A stretch of 64,000 nucleotides of DNA from Colias croceus. Lineage: Eukaryota > Arthropoda > Insecta > Lepidoptera > Pieridae. Both the position numbers and the translations under genes were made by a program. The notes beneath the pieces are model-generated. The model was not told the DNA's origin, did not search any database, and saw only the letters and a program-made list of their open reading frames with translations. Location of the stretch: positions 5,781,501 through 5,845,500 of the forward strand of contig NC_059562.1 in the NCBI RefSeq assembly GCF_905220415.1, in the 5' to 3' direction. Below are positions 1 to 12,200 of the stretch, piece by piece (positions within the stretch are counted from its first letter, which is position 1; every line of letters starts with the position of its first letter).

Positions 1-1242
1 TGAAAATGTGATAGGAAATGAAAGGGTGAGGAATATTTTTGAGAATAATTTGTCTAAATTTGTTTGCTATTGATCTTTTAGGTTACGAATTGTTAGGTTG
101 TGGTTATTTGTGATTGGACCGCTGCAGCTGTCCCGAAGCCGTCTGTCGCGTCACAAAGTTAGCCAAATGCTAATTTAGTTCTTGTACAAATGAAACATTG
201 TTTTTATTGTAAACTACGGCAATATTATCTCTTCCGAATTGTTATTAATAAGTGATTGCACTTCTTATGTATAGTATTCAACGACATGACATTAAACCGA
301 GAGTTTTATCCAAAATTTTTCGTTTATAATTGGTTTAAGGGTTTAAAGATCGCCAATATCTATCTATTGTAAGTAGAAATGTGATATTGTAATTGATTTT
401 TTTTAGTTAAGTGTAAACTTATTATTATGATTAAATTACATATTTTTGTAAGTAATTTCGTTTTATGATTATTTCGCTTTGTCTAGCGTTCCCGTTTAAG
501 ATTTTAGAAAGTGGACGAAATCTTTTGTTACTTAAAATCAAATAAAAATTAATTACAATTATGCCAAGAAACTGTACTTTTATTTACACCCCAACCTTCA
601 CATTTAGCCCTTATTATATTGAGCTATATTTGAAATATCTCAGTTTTTTTTCGATATAAAAAGTACAAGAGGAGTCTGTATATACTTTTATTCAAACCAC
701 TATATAGTTTAAATGTATAACATTACAATTCAAAAGCACTTCTGCAAGAAATCTATACATAATATTAATTAATATTTGAAAATAATTTCGTTTATATTAT
801 ATTATCTACACAATAACCTATTGTAATGTGTTACACAGATACTCGAATACAGATAGATATAGATCATAAAATCGATACCTAGGAATCCTGCAGAAGCAAT
901 TTTCACTAAATGAATTTCTTTCTTAAATAGATTACTGAATTATATTTTTAGCAATTTTCAGTTTCATTAAAATAGGTCAAGTCGCTTCAGAGGAGTTTAA
1001 ATAACAACCATATGACTCAAAATTTATAGATCTAGCTAATCGCTATTTAGCCTGGTCTTTTATTTTTATGTAATTATCATCTTATTACAATAACCAACAG
1101 AAAATTAACAAACAATAAATATTCAAAATCGGTTCAGGCCTTCTTGACAGTTTAGTTAAAAGTAAGAAGTTCCAACATAGAATCAACACTCATGACTCAA
1201 TCCTTAAAAATAATAATAGAATCCCATCCATTTCTTGTCAGC

Positions 1243-1461
1243 AAATCTACTATATTATAAAGCTAATATTATAAAGCTGAAGAGTTTGTTCGTTTGTTTG
1301 TTTGAACGCGTTAATCTCGGGAACTATTGGTCCGATTAAAAAAATTCTTTCGGTGTTAGATAGCTCATTTATTGAGGAAGGTTATAAGGCTAGGTATATA
1401 TCATCACGCTACGACCAACAGGGGTGGAGCCACGGGGATGAAACCGCGCGGAGCAGCTAGT
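1243..1461 (+). repeat. Interspersed repeat type B, copy 1
   Basis: Head 'taatattataaagctgaag', then 'gtttgaacgcg', 'tggtccgatt', 'attctttcggtgttagata', and tail 'accgcgcggagcagctagt'. Five more copies occur in this window (4242, 8033, inverted at 17904, 44674 and 45936). The family is non-coding and I cannot name it with certainty. Confidence 0.8.
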
Positions 1462-2449
1462 TATTTATAATCTCATAGGTTACTGAGTTCTGGCGTATTT
1501 TTTTTCCTCCGAGACGATAAGAGCAGCTCTACACAAAGAGGTTTGTATTCTATCGTAAGTACTAGGAGCAAGTAGGTACTAAGAATAAGGGTAAAAATAA
1601 AAGAAAAATTGAACTTTATCTATTTATTTAGTTAACAGTCGCAAATAATACATATACTTAAAGTAGGTATTTACAATATATGGGGTCATTCTACCTACGT
1701 AGGTAAAACTCATACAGCACAAACCATTCAAATTAGAAAGCAAATTACAATACACTTAGATTAAATAAGATACAATAGCTTAGAAATAAGGCCATTAACA
1801 GATACAGATTTTTTGGGGTCGAGTTAGTAGAATTAAAACGGAAAAAGAAAATCACGTCCGAAATGGCCTTAAAGCAAAAACTGTGCTCGAATCGAAAAAT
1901 ATTTTTCCGAATCACCTTTTTTAAGAAAAAGTTGTAGAAAAATGTATAAAGAAGCAAATTCGTGCAGAGTTTTTGTAAAGATATCGCATCTTGCACCTTA
2001 CGTATAGAGGAATATTTTTATTTTATATGTATTGTCATTTAGTCGCCCTAATACTAAACGAAAATCATATAAATAATGATGATAATAAAAAAAGTAAAAA
2101 AGTTGATATAAAATTTATATTGAAAAGCGAATAAACTGATAAGTATGGCACTTCCAAAATCCTAATTAATAAAGAGCTTTAAGAATTAAGATGACTAGAA
2201 TATATCCGTAAGGGATATAATATATGTTTGACTAGCAGTCACTTGACTTGTAAAACAACATATTATGTAGATTTACTTCCTTTTGTGTAAGAAAAATTTA
2301 AATATAGTGCAATTAAATGCACTATATCAGTACCAAGAAAAATAAAACAAGCGGCAATTTTCTGCAGCTTGATTTTTAATCGATTATTATATTTTATACA
2401 CCTGGTTCTTTTAATTCAATCAAATCATTTTTAATAATGAATTTTATTT

Positions 2450-2640
2450 ATATAAAACTAGCTTACCGCCCGCGGCTTCGCCCGCTTTCTCTACAACGAT
2501 TTGAGATTTAAACTATCCTATCTCTCAAGTTGGATCGAACTGCTCATGGTGTGCGAATTTTATTACAATCCGTTAAGTGGTTTAGGAGTCCATTGAGGAC
2601 AAACATTGTGACACGAGATTTATATATATTAAGAGATTAT
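2450..2640 (+). repeat. Interspersed repeat with 'cgcggcttcgcccgc' head, in the 3' flank
   Basis: 'ctagcttaccgcccgcggc' is followed by 'ttattacaatccgttaagt' and 'aaacattgtgacacgag'. It is an older, diverged member of the CG-headed repeats. A relative with 'aaacattgtgacacaag' occurs at 3916-4075. Confidence 0.65.
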
Positions 2641-3069
2641 GTAAGCTAAACAAAACACAGTCTTCAGACACTAAAAGACTTTCGTTTATCACACACTATA
2701 TTTATCAAAAATTTACCACAATTACATAATATTATTATCCTTAAAAACCAATATTTATCAGAAATGCAAGTTACAATTCCGAAACACTACACGCTAATTC
2801 TTCTTTTATAATATAATCAAAATTCAATGAGAATTAAAGTATTTTAAGGATACAGAAAAAATGCCACTTAGGATAATAGAAACCACACAAACTAAAATTT
2901 AGATTTCCCTTTAACAATATCTCAATTCATTGCCAAAATTGATCAACACAACGATTTTAACGTCATAGAATCGATAATACCAACAAGCTCCAAAACATCA
3001 GACACTAACAAAAAACAAAAAGTAAAATCTGACAAAATCGAAGTAAATCTACATTTTGATCTAGATGAT

Positions 3070-3254
3070 CTAGACCTCGACCTTATAAGGCGATCCGGGG
3101 ATGTGTTCCTCCCCCCACTTGACGATCACAATGTACTCCCCCCGGTCGCGCACTACGTACCAACACTCGTAGTTGTTTTTACCTTTGTGTTTCAGTTGGA
3201 CCTCGTCACAGGGACCTTTGGGTCCGTAGATACCGACGTAGAGGATGTTGTTAC
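3070..3254 (-). CDS. cher: Filamin last coding exon: dimerisation repeat 24 (863-923, stop)
   Basis: Acceptor 'atttcccag', phase 1 in, ends in TAG at 3072-3070. It encodes 'NNILYVGIYGPKGPCDEVQL', 'CWYVVRDRGEYIVIVKWG' and 'EEHIPGSPYKVEV'. The last block matches the end of vertebrate filamins ('VKWG.EHIPGSPF'), so the natural C-terminus is present. Repeat 24 is the homodimer interface in the family. Confidence 0.97.
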
Positions 3255-6200
3255 CTGGGAAATACGAACAATTAATAAAATTTTGAGAATAAAACAAGTG
3301 ATATCGGTCATCAGGTATGAATTGAAGCATAAATTAAAAAAAAACTACTCATAAACGAATTTGAATCAAACTAAAAACATTTAAGAAGCAAAGTCTTACT
3401 TTTTCATTGTTTAATCGCTAAAATAATCGCGAACCTCTGGTTCGAATTGAACAACAGAAAAAAGCTGACTATCTTTGTGTTGGCTACATTTATCGAGGAA
3501 GAATAGGCAATACATATGACTTATATGAACAAACTATGAATGAAAATTGTTACAAAAAAATAAGAAAATATTCCTCTTATTATTTATAATTATTACGATT
3601 ATTTATTATATATAATTATTACGATTTCCATGAAAAATTTTGCAAAAATGGGGAACTCTTTTGAGAGCATACAAAGTTATCACCTCCTAGGAATCAAGTC
3701 GTCAAAAAAAATGGGAAAAATTAAGAAAAAACAAGTTTTCAATATTTACCCGCATCCCCAGCATGTACAGTGAACTGGTTGTGCTTGTTCAGATACGCCT
3801 TCTTCAGGCCCATGCCCTTGCTCGTGACCTTCGAGGCGTCCGACTTGAAGTGGGGAAGTACCGGCCCTTGCTTCTGCGCAGCTTTCGATACCTTATACAT
3901 ATTTTGACATTAATACTAGCTGTTCAGCACCACTTTTATCACTTATTGGTACGAAAAATAGACATTGGCCGAATTACAACGCGCAAAATTTCATGAAAAT
4001 CGGTCCAGCCGTTTCGAAGGAGTATGTTAGTAAACATTGTGACACAAGAATTTTATGTGTATGTAGATATAGATTGTGAGAATATTTACTCTTATAAATG
4101 TTAAAATAAATTGTATTAATTGTAAATATTATGATGAATTAAATAAGTACCTTTTGTACTGTTTCCACTGTCACTGAGCTGGTTTCTTGCGCTCCGATTT
4201 CTGCCAGGTTCTCTCCTATGAACATATTACAGTTAGATAAATCTAATATTATAAATCTGAAGAGTTTGTTTGAACGCGCTTATCTCAGGAACTACTACTG
4301 GTCCGATTTGAAAAATTCTTTCAGCTATAGCTCATTTATTGAGGAAGGCTATAGGCTATATTATAACACCACGCTAAGACCAACAGAAGCGGAGCAACGC
4401 GGGTGAAACCGCGGGGCACAGCTATCACTTATAATTTTCAACTATTCAATGAATTACATTTTTTCATTGCATTAAAATACTGTGTACTAATTAAGCATTT
4501 ATTTATATTTTCTTTTCTTTTGAATAAAAAAAATTATAAAAATTCACGAACCTGCGGCCTCAATCTTGAATGGTGAGCCGACAATGTGGTGACCGTTGTA
4601 CTTGATGCTCATGTAATAGAAGCCGGGGGCCAGAGGCGTGTATCGCACCTGAAAATATAATTACAATTAATTGAAATATACTAATTTAAATCTGACTCAT
4701 TTTATAAAGTACTAGATTTCCGCCCGCGGCTTCGCCCGCGTTTTCAAAGGAAAACCCGCATAGTTCCCGTTCCCGTGGGATTTCCGGGATAAAAACTATC
4801 CTATGTGTTAATCCAAGTTACCCTCTATATGTGTGCTAAATTTCATTGTAATCGGTTCAGTAGTTTTTACGTGAAAGAGAAACAAACATCCATACATCCA
4901 TACAAACTTTTGCATTTATAATATTAGTAGGATTTTAGACAAAACTGTGTAGTACCTAATTTCAATTAGAGCCGATTTTTCAATCCTTGGTTAAAATTTA
5001 TCCGTCCAATAAAGTATTACACGAACATTTTAAAATATCACCTGTAAACTGTCAAATACGGACAATAACAATACATTTTTGAAATGGTAGTTTAATACGT
5101 TATTCGATGAATAAGTTTTAACCGAGGATTGAAAAATCAGCCCATACAGCAATAGTTTGAAAGAAATTTTTGCATAAAATCTATAAGTTGATAGTAGCGA
5201 ACTAGAACTACAATTCTACATGAATTCTAATTAGTTTCAATTCCCAATAACAATGTGAATATTACAAGTCTCATAAGCGAAACGAGGTAGTGGCTCTACT
5301 CTCGCCTTATAGTTCTAATTTTTTTCTATGTAACATCTTTTATTTTTATGATTAAGAATGACTAAGAATAATGATAAAATGCGACGAAGAACTTTCTTAC
5401 CAGGTTATCTTAATTCCTTATGAAAATCAGCAGAGAGAAAAACAAAATGATGATCATTAAAATTATCACTTTATCACGAAAAATTCAATAAGGATGTTTT
5501 AAAAAACATCTAGCGAACTTCCCCTAACAAATATTATTATTAAATCTCAATTAAAACCCAAATAAACCTGGTTTAAACCCTCACCTTATATCCCTCCTCA
5601 ACCTCAGTACAGTCCATGGCCACTCGTGAGGGGCCGTCCATTGTCACCGCGAGGATTCCCGCTCCGGCGTTACATGTGTCGATTATTAGGTCCGTTTTGG
5701 CGCCTAAATACAAGATATTTTTATTTTATTTCATAACATTCGTACTTATTGTAAATGAAATGTATAAAGAACCTAAAAACACTACTAAGAACTGGGTTGG
5801 CATGGTATTTGGTATAGAGATAAACAGTAAGTATAGGTAAAAACTCATTCATATAATATATGTAACCGTAAAATATATAACATATAACCGTAATATAATA
5901 TTATAATATATAACCGTAAAAATACGGTAATGGTAATGAAGTTTTTTAACGAATAGAAAATAGAAATATAAGTACCATCTATCTATACTGAACTTTATAA
6001 TTCTTTATAGGTAAACGGTAAATTACAATTTCAAAATTATTTCAATGTTGAAGGAACAACAGTTTTCAATAAAAAAGGGACATAATTAACATATAATTAT
6101 TATCTTATAATAAGCTTTTATCTCACCTGTCTTAACAGTTCCCAGACCAGCTCCATGCGCGTGCACAGCAGCTGGATCAGCATCATCCTTACCGACCTGG

Positions 6201-9200
6201 GAAACAATCAAACTTTCTGTTTAATATTTGCACACCCAATCAATGAGTTATAGAATGTATTATAGCCACATAATATTGTAATTTAAAGATCTATAATTTG
6301 TATTACATTCTTGCAAATAAAATATAATTTGAATTTGAATTTGAATTTGAATTTGAACATCATTTTCTTTACGTGGAAATTTCCATACCTATATTGTATT
6401 ATGTAAACTAGCTTTTCGCCCATGGCTTCGCCCGCTTTGTCTAAAACCTACTAAATTATATATCTGTATATAATGTATTATAATATATTAAAACCTTTAT
6501 CTTGAATCACTCTATCTATTTAAAAAATCCGCATCATCCGTTACGTACTTTTAAAGATTTAAGCATACTTAGGGACAGAGAAAGCATCTTTGTTTTATAC
6601 TATGTAGTCATAGTGATGTAAAGTTGGATAGCGAGTGCTTAAAAGCTCAAAAATTTCTGCATTGATCTGCCAATTTGGAAATAATATTGCAATCTTAATA
6701 AGGCGTTATAGTTATTGCTGGGTGGGCAAGTTATTTATGAATAGAATACCTCAATTATCAATTAATTATTATACTTTCCTACAGCTATACTAAAAGGAAA
6801 AAGAGTTTTATAACTATTTAAAAATAGTTTTAAATTTTGCATATTGGATAATAATAATGTTTGCATAATGCCAACGCGTTTGCATTCAATAAAATGGTCG
6901 AAAATATTTACGTACTTTGACCTAATTTTCTTTTTGCATAAAGACGTCACTAATAATAATTTATATGCAACTGACGTTTAAGGCGTATTTAAAATATAAT
7001 TGACCTTTTGAAATCCTTATTCAGTGTGCCTAATTAGGCTAATGAATGTCTAGCAAGTCTAATTAGGTTTCTATATAATTAATGTCTGTAGGAATAGCAG
7101 ATGGCTTAATTGGAATTAAATTAAAATGTTTGATAATATACTTGAATATTAACGTAACTGTAACTTGGTATATAATAAAATGTATGAATTTTCGCGTAGT
7201 TTAATAGATGTAACGCCATCTAGCGGCCATTGTTTTGAAGCACAATGTAAAGCTGATGGTTTTTATTAAAATTTATATACATATTTCGAGTAAATTCTGA
7301 TTAGAAAAAAATCTAATCCCTTTTAGCATACCAATTAGCGAATTTCATACAAAATTCCACACTTGAATTAAGCCGAAATTATAATTTAAAAAAATCGATG
7401 TTCGCATTTCTCGGATTCACAACTTGTGCACATATTGTAAACCGCACATTTTAACCATTATCAATTATCAAGTGAACATACTGTCCATAACAACAAAATC
7501 CTATTTTTTGTATAAAACATAAGAGCTAGCGCGCATTAGCAACTTTTGTCTCCGCAACTATTTAGTCTCTCTCATCAACTCTAAGCTAGTAAGGAAGTGC
7601 GCGCACGTAGCGACGCAACTCCCCATAGAGTTGATGGGAGAGACTAAATAGTTGCGGAGTCAAAAGTTGCTCTTGCGCGCTAGCTCAGATAATGTCAATT
7701 ATTGTATCAAAACATAGAGTATTACTTCGACATTTTTTATGTTTGTGTTTTGTAGGTTGTTTTTTTGTTTGTTGTAAGTTGTGTTGTAGTTGTTTATACG
7801 TCACTGGTCGATACATACCTTGATCCTCAGCGGCGACGCGGGTATATGCACTCCGTTGAACTTAACATTGATGTTGTGGACGCCATTCTCTCGTGGCATG
7901 AACCTGATGGAATACTGGTCTCCATCTATGTTCTGGATGAAGCAGTCGTCTGTCTTGCCTGTTGGGGATACAACCTGGGAAATGGTAAAACTATGTTAAA
8001 GTATCTATATATGTATAGGTAATACGTAATATCTATACTAATATTATAAAACTGAAGAGTTTGTTTGTTTGAACGCGCTAATCTCAGGAACTACTTACTG
8101 ATGCTATTTGAAAAATTCTTTCGGTGTTAGATAGCCAGTTTATCGAGGATATACATATCATCACGCTAAGACCAACAGGAGCAGAGCAATGCGAGTAAAA
8201 CCGACGGGCACAACTAGTGTACAATAAAGGAACAGTAGGAAGGTAGTTATAACAATATTACCTATGTTATTCTGTGATAAAGGTGTATCTAGGAGTCTAA
8301 TTAGATAAATAAATGCTTGAGTTTGATTTTGGAGTGAGAGAAAGTAGAAAAAACTTAGTGATCAATTTAGTTACATAGTTCACAGAACTATATTGTAATG
8401 TATCTATTTCTTATCCATAAAATATTATATGAATTGATCACATAATTCTATTGATAATATTAGGTATTAATAACAGGGAATCGAAATAACAAACGATTGT
8501 GTTAAAATTCTCGATTCCCCAAATTTTTCATAGCCCTTTGGGATAACTTCGTCATCCATGTACTCAAGTTAAAGGTTTAATAAACAAATTTAAATAACAT
8601 AGCAATTAGAGACAGGTAAATTAACTACACTCAATTATTAAATGCGTTACAACCGCCTTGAGAACGACCTTAAATTTGAGTATAATATAGTTAAGATGGC
8701 TTCTACTAATTATTATTATAATTAATCACAATGATACGCATAAATAAAGGTCAAATTTAATGTTAAAAACTATTTTATATGTATATATGCTTTTGGGTTG
8801 GATTTAAAAATATACGTGGATTTTGGTATACAGGAAATTATTTTTAATTTAAGTATTAAGTATTAAAAAATAAGTCTATAGTCTTAAGATAACACTTAAT
8901 CTTTTCAATACTATCAAGTAAATAAATAAATCGTTTTTTATTTATTTAAAATAGACTTGAAGTGAAGAAACAACATCTGTTATGATTCTAAAATGTCTAA
9001 TTCAATCACAACCTCTTTATATTGCTTGTTTATAATAATTACCTATGATAAGTATTTTAATCCAGTATATCCATGAAGACTCAATTAATTGATATCGATA
9101 AAAACGCATTCGTATGAAATTAACACAGTTAAAAAATGTTAAGAAAACATTATCACACTAGATAAAAGGCAATAAATCCTACAGCCTTGCCCTATCCGTC

Positions 9201-12200
9201 CAAAATCCGTATTTCACATAAACAACACTGACCAAGTGTTGCCATATTAATTTTAATACCGCATCTCATGAAAATGTGAGTAACGGCCGTCACGTGGTTC
9301 ATGTTTTATTGCCTTTTTTTGGGTTCCGTACGCAAGGGATAAAACGGAAGCCTATCACTGAGACTTCGCTGTTAGTCTGCCTGTCCGTCTGTCACCAGGC
9401 TGTATCTCATGATAGATAGACATTTGAAAATTTTAGAGATGATTTGATAATGATATTTCTGTTGCCGCTTTAACAACAATAAATAATCGAGGTTGAGCAA
9501 CGACTGACACGGTCATATAGATAGATAGATAATTCTTTATTGCACACACACAAGATTTACATAAAACAGAAAAAGACAAACAGAGACAAATGGCAGACTT
9601 ATAGCTTTTTTTTTTTTTTTTTTTAACGTTGGGAAATGCCTTTACGCATCCCCCTCGCCAGTTTTACTGTCCAAGGGGGTATGTGGGACTCGCACGAAGC
9701 CATACCCACTAAAACCCAACGGTTGCCGTCTATCGTCTTGAACGGCGGGGGTTAACAGCCAGGCCTTGTACCCCCGCCGTCTGTGGCGACTGCCGCTTCT
9801 TGGCGGCCCTTCGAGGTCCGGAAGTGGCAATGAGCGACGATATTAAATAATATCGTCGTTTCATTTTCGGACCTAGCCACCTTACGCCGCGGGGGGCTCT
9901 GGTTTCCTTGCCGCGAGCATAACTATAGTATGCGCGTATCTACGGAAACCTCCCCCCGCGCTTTTTCACTAAGGTAGTTTACGGCTGGCGCTGGTCATAA
10001 AGACGCCTACGCCTGCCGGGTCTGCGCCGACGCAGAGGATCCGCCGCTGGGTCGTTCTCTCGGGCCCTTTCGGCGTCCTCCTTTCTTTTCATAACCGTCG
10101 CACAGAAAGTGACGACGGTCTTCCATGCACGGTCGGTGTCACCAGTGACCATAGTCTCTACAAGAGCCCGCAGGGTCAGCTGTGTGTCTGTCCCTAGCAG
10201 GCTCTCGAGAGACCTACGCTCGTCTGTCCATGCTGGGCATTCCGCAAGCGTGTGCAAAGCCGTGTCTTGAGGGCTGCTACAATGATGGCAGGCGGGAGCC
10301 GGTTCACGACCGATTCTGTGCAGGTAACTGCCAAAGCAACCGTGCCCTGACAGAACCTGCACAAGCCGGTAACTGACCGACCCCCACCGCCTGGCAGACT
10401 TATAGCTAGGCCTAAACCTTTTAGATGGATAGCAAATTTTTTGCAGTAGCACTTTAACTTATTCGTACGGAACCCTTAGTGTCGTGAATCTGACTCGCGC
10501 TTAACCGATTTCTTTTTACAAATACCCGCATCGGCAACTGGCCAGAAGTGGACTGATGGGGAAATAACTAGGGAATATCGCCTTTGGAATATTAAAGTAT
10601 TGAGTTTTCGCGTAAGTAGGCGAGATTTTTTTGTTCCTAATTTTATTGATTCGCATGAGTTATATATGTAAATGTATGTTATTTGTTTTGTCTTTTTCTT
10701 AAGAAATTAAAGGTCATCAATTGGTGTCATTGTATTGATTTTTAATCCAATAAATAATTTAGTTATTCAATATACCCAAAATAACTTTAAAATGTAGAGG
10801 TAACCATACATACAAAATATGTAGGTCGGTCTTCTTTTATTTACGTCAATAATATTTTCGGTTTTAAAACAGTATAATTTGATAAATAATTTTCAATTTG
10901 AATAAAACCTCTAAATATTAAACGAAATAGTGAAAATGTAACTCTACTAAAATTAAATAATTTTTGGCACACTGGTATTAATATTGTAATATTTGAAATG
11001 TTGCCAAAGCTATTATTATTAACAGATTGCATGAATTCATATTAATTCAATACACAAACTTTTACGTAAATATTTTAAACTAATCTTAGCATCATCCTAC
11101 TCTACTAATGAAATAGATGCTAGTTGGATGCACGTTTGTCACTCCATCACGTTAGAACGAATAAACATATTTTGATGACATCTGATCCTTATAAATTAGT
11201 AACAAGTACAGATGTACTAGTTTAGATAAACTTCTACAAGTAAGTAAGTAAAGGGCGAAAGAAGTCACTGTATGTAGCTAGTGTTATATCATCCAACAAT
11301 TTCTTTTCACAAAGATTAGATCTATGTTCTTTGAATGGCACAATCTCAGAGGGGACGTTGGTCGATGTGCAGAATTCAATTTTATACAATACCACTATTT
11401 AGTAGCATCTATTATTTCGTGTCTGCGTTAAAATGTAGTAGCCCTTCTGGCTAACATTGAGAATCACCACACAAAAAAAATCTATTATTTAACACTTAAA
11501 CATAAATAAATGCGGAAGAATATGTCAATCAGATTGTATTTGTGTTGTTTATGTTTAATTTCTATGAAATATCTGTGTTCAATAAAAAAAAATATAGAAA
11601 TCAAATAAATTAAAAAATGTCTCTACATTTTATTAAGAACCATTTCTACCTGCAAGAGTGAAATAATTACCTTATATTAGCCCCAATTGCTAAACTATCT
11701 CTAGTCTCTACTCATGAAAACCCATTCAGCCGTTTTGTCGTGAAAATTCAATTTTAAAAAAAAAAAATAGAGTATTGCGTAAAAAATGCTCTTACAACTA
11801 AATAATTTCAAGAACGCAAAGCTAAACAGAATATTTCTATCAAAAAATAACCATAAACCCATATTTATATTATGTTATGTTCGCAATAAAAGGTAGCCTA
11901 TGTTCTTTCTCAGGGTCTTAAGATTGTCTGTGCCAAATTTTATCAAAATCGGTTGAGAAGTTTAAGCGGAAAGCGTAGCAGACAGACAGACAGACTTTCG
12001 CATTTATAATATTAGTAGGGATTTTTATCTCTGCGCAAAGATAAGGAAAAATATCATGTTCACACAATAAATCACTGACCCCATGGTACAATGGCAGTTG
12101 TCCATCGGGCATTGGTCTAGGGTTCGATTCATATTTAATATTTGGGGTAAACCTTTGTGAATTTAAGGCAATTCGATAGATTGATTGATGGCGTGATGGT

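Larger units (their letters stand above)
1..3069. other. Flank downstream of filamin, including its 3' UTR
   Basis: No gene is supported. The filamin 3' UTR must begin at 3069 and run leftward. AATAAA on the minus strand is seen at 2564-2559 and 2448-2443, in or beside an interspersed repeat at 2450-2640; none stands in the first 500 nt of unique sequence. A plus-strand AATAAA at 541-546 might end a neighbouring gene outside the window. A 10-bp perfect hairpin lies at 2302-2327. A type B repeat lies at 1243-1461. Confidence 0.5.
6197..7818 (-). other. Intron 13 (1.6 kb)
   Basis: It holds an (aatttg)n-type tail at 6327-6357, which usually marks the end of a retroelement, a type D repeat at 6407-6608, a CTCF-like motif at 7214-7229 and the fold-back element at 7523-7686. 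Nothing coding is supported. Confidence 0.6.
9523..10432. repeat. Second-level nested repeat carrying the LINE fragment
   Basis: 'gatagatagataattcttta' with a CA run, then 'aaaaagacaaacagagaca', resuming after the LINE as 'aggcctaaaccttttagat'. It looks like a retroelement tail inserted into the 'gggttccgtac' repeat. The boundaries are approximate. Confidence 0.45.
9321..10510 (+). repeat. Repeat of the 'gggttccgtac' family, split by nested insertions
   Basis: The left part (9321-9515) has 'gggttccgtacgcaaggg', 'gtctgtcaccaggctgtat' and 'tgttgccgctttaacaac'. The right part resumes near 10433 with 'ttttttgcagtagcacttt', 'cgtacggaaccctta' and 'gaatctgactcgcgctt'. A second copy at 41586-41890 shows the undivided order, which supports the split. 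Confidence 0.65.

Noticed and set aside
4218..4406. 62-residue plus-strand ORF
   Set aside because: It is the translation of a type B repeat whose other copies carry stops or frame changes.
9523..9552. CRISPR or satellite array from the short GATA and CA runs
   Set aside because: They are brief simple-sequence runs at a retroelement end, with no spacer structure.
9642..9830. Minus-strand ORF in the LINE 3' region
   Set aside because: It lies in the LINE's GC-rich 3' UTR and shows no known motif.
10392..10452. Start of the 157-residue minus-strand ORF as a real N-terminus
   Set aside because: This part lies outside the LINE's target duplication, so the Met and first ~20 residues are host DNA fused by chance.
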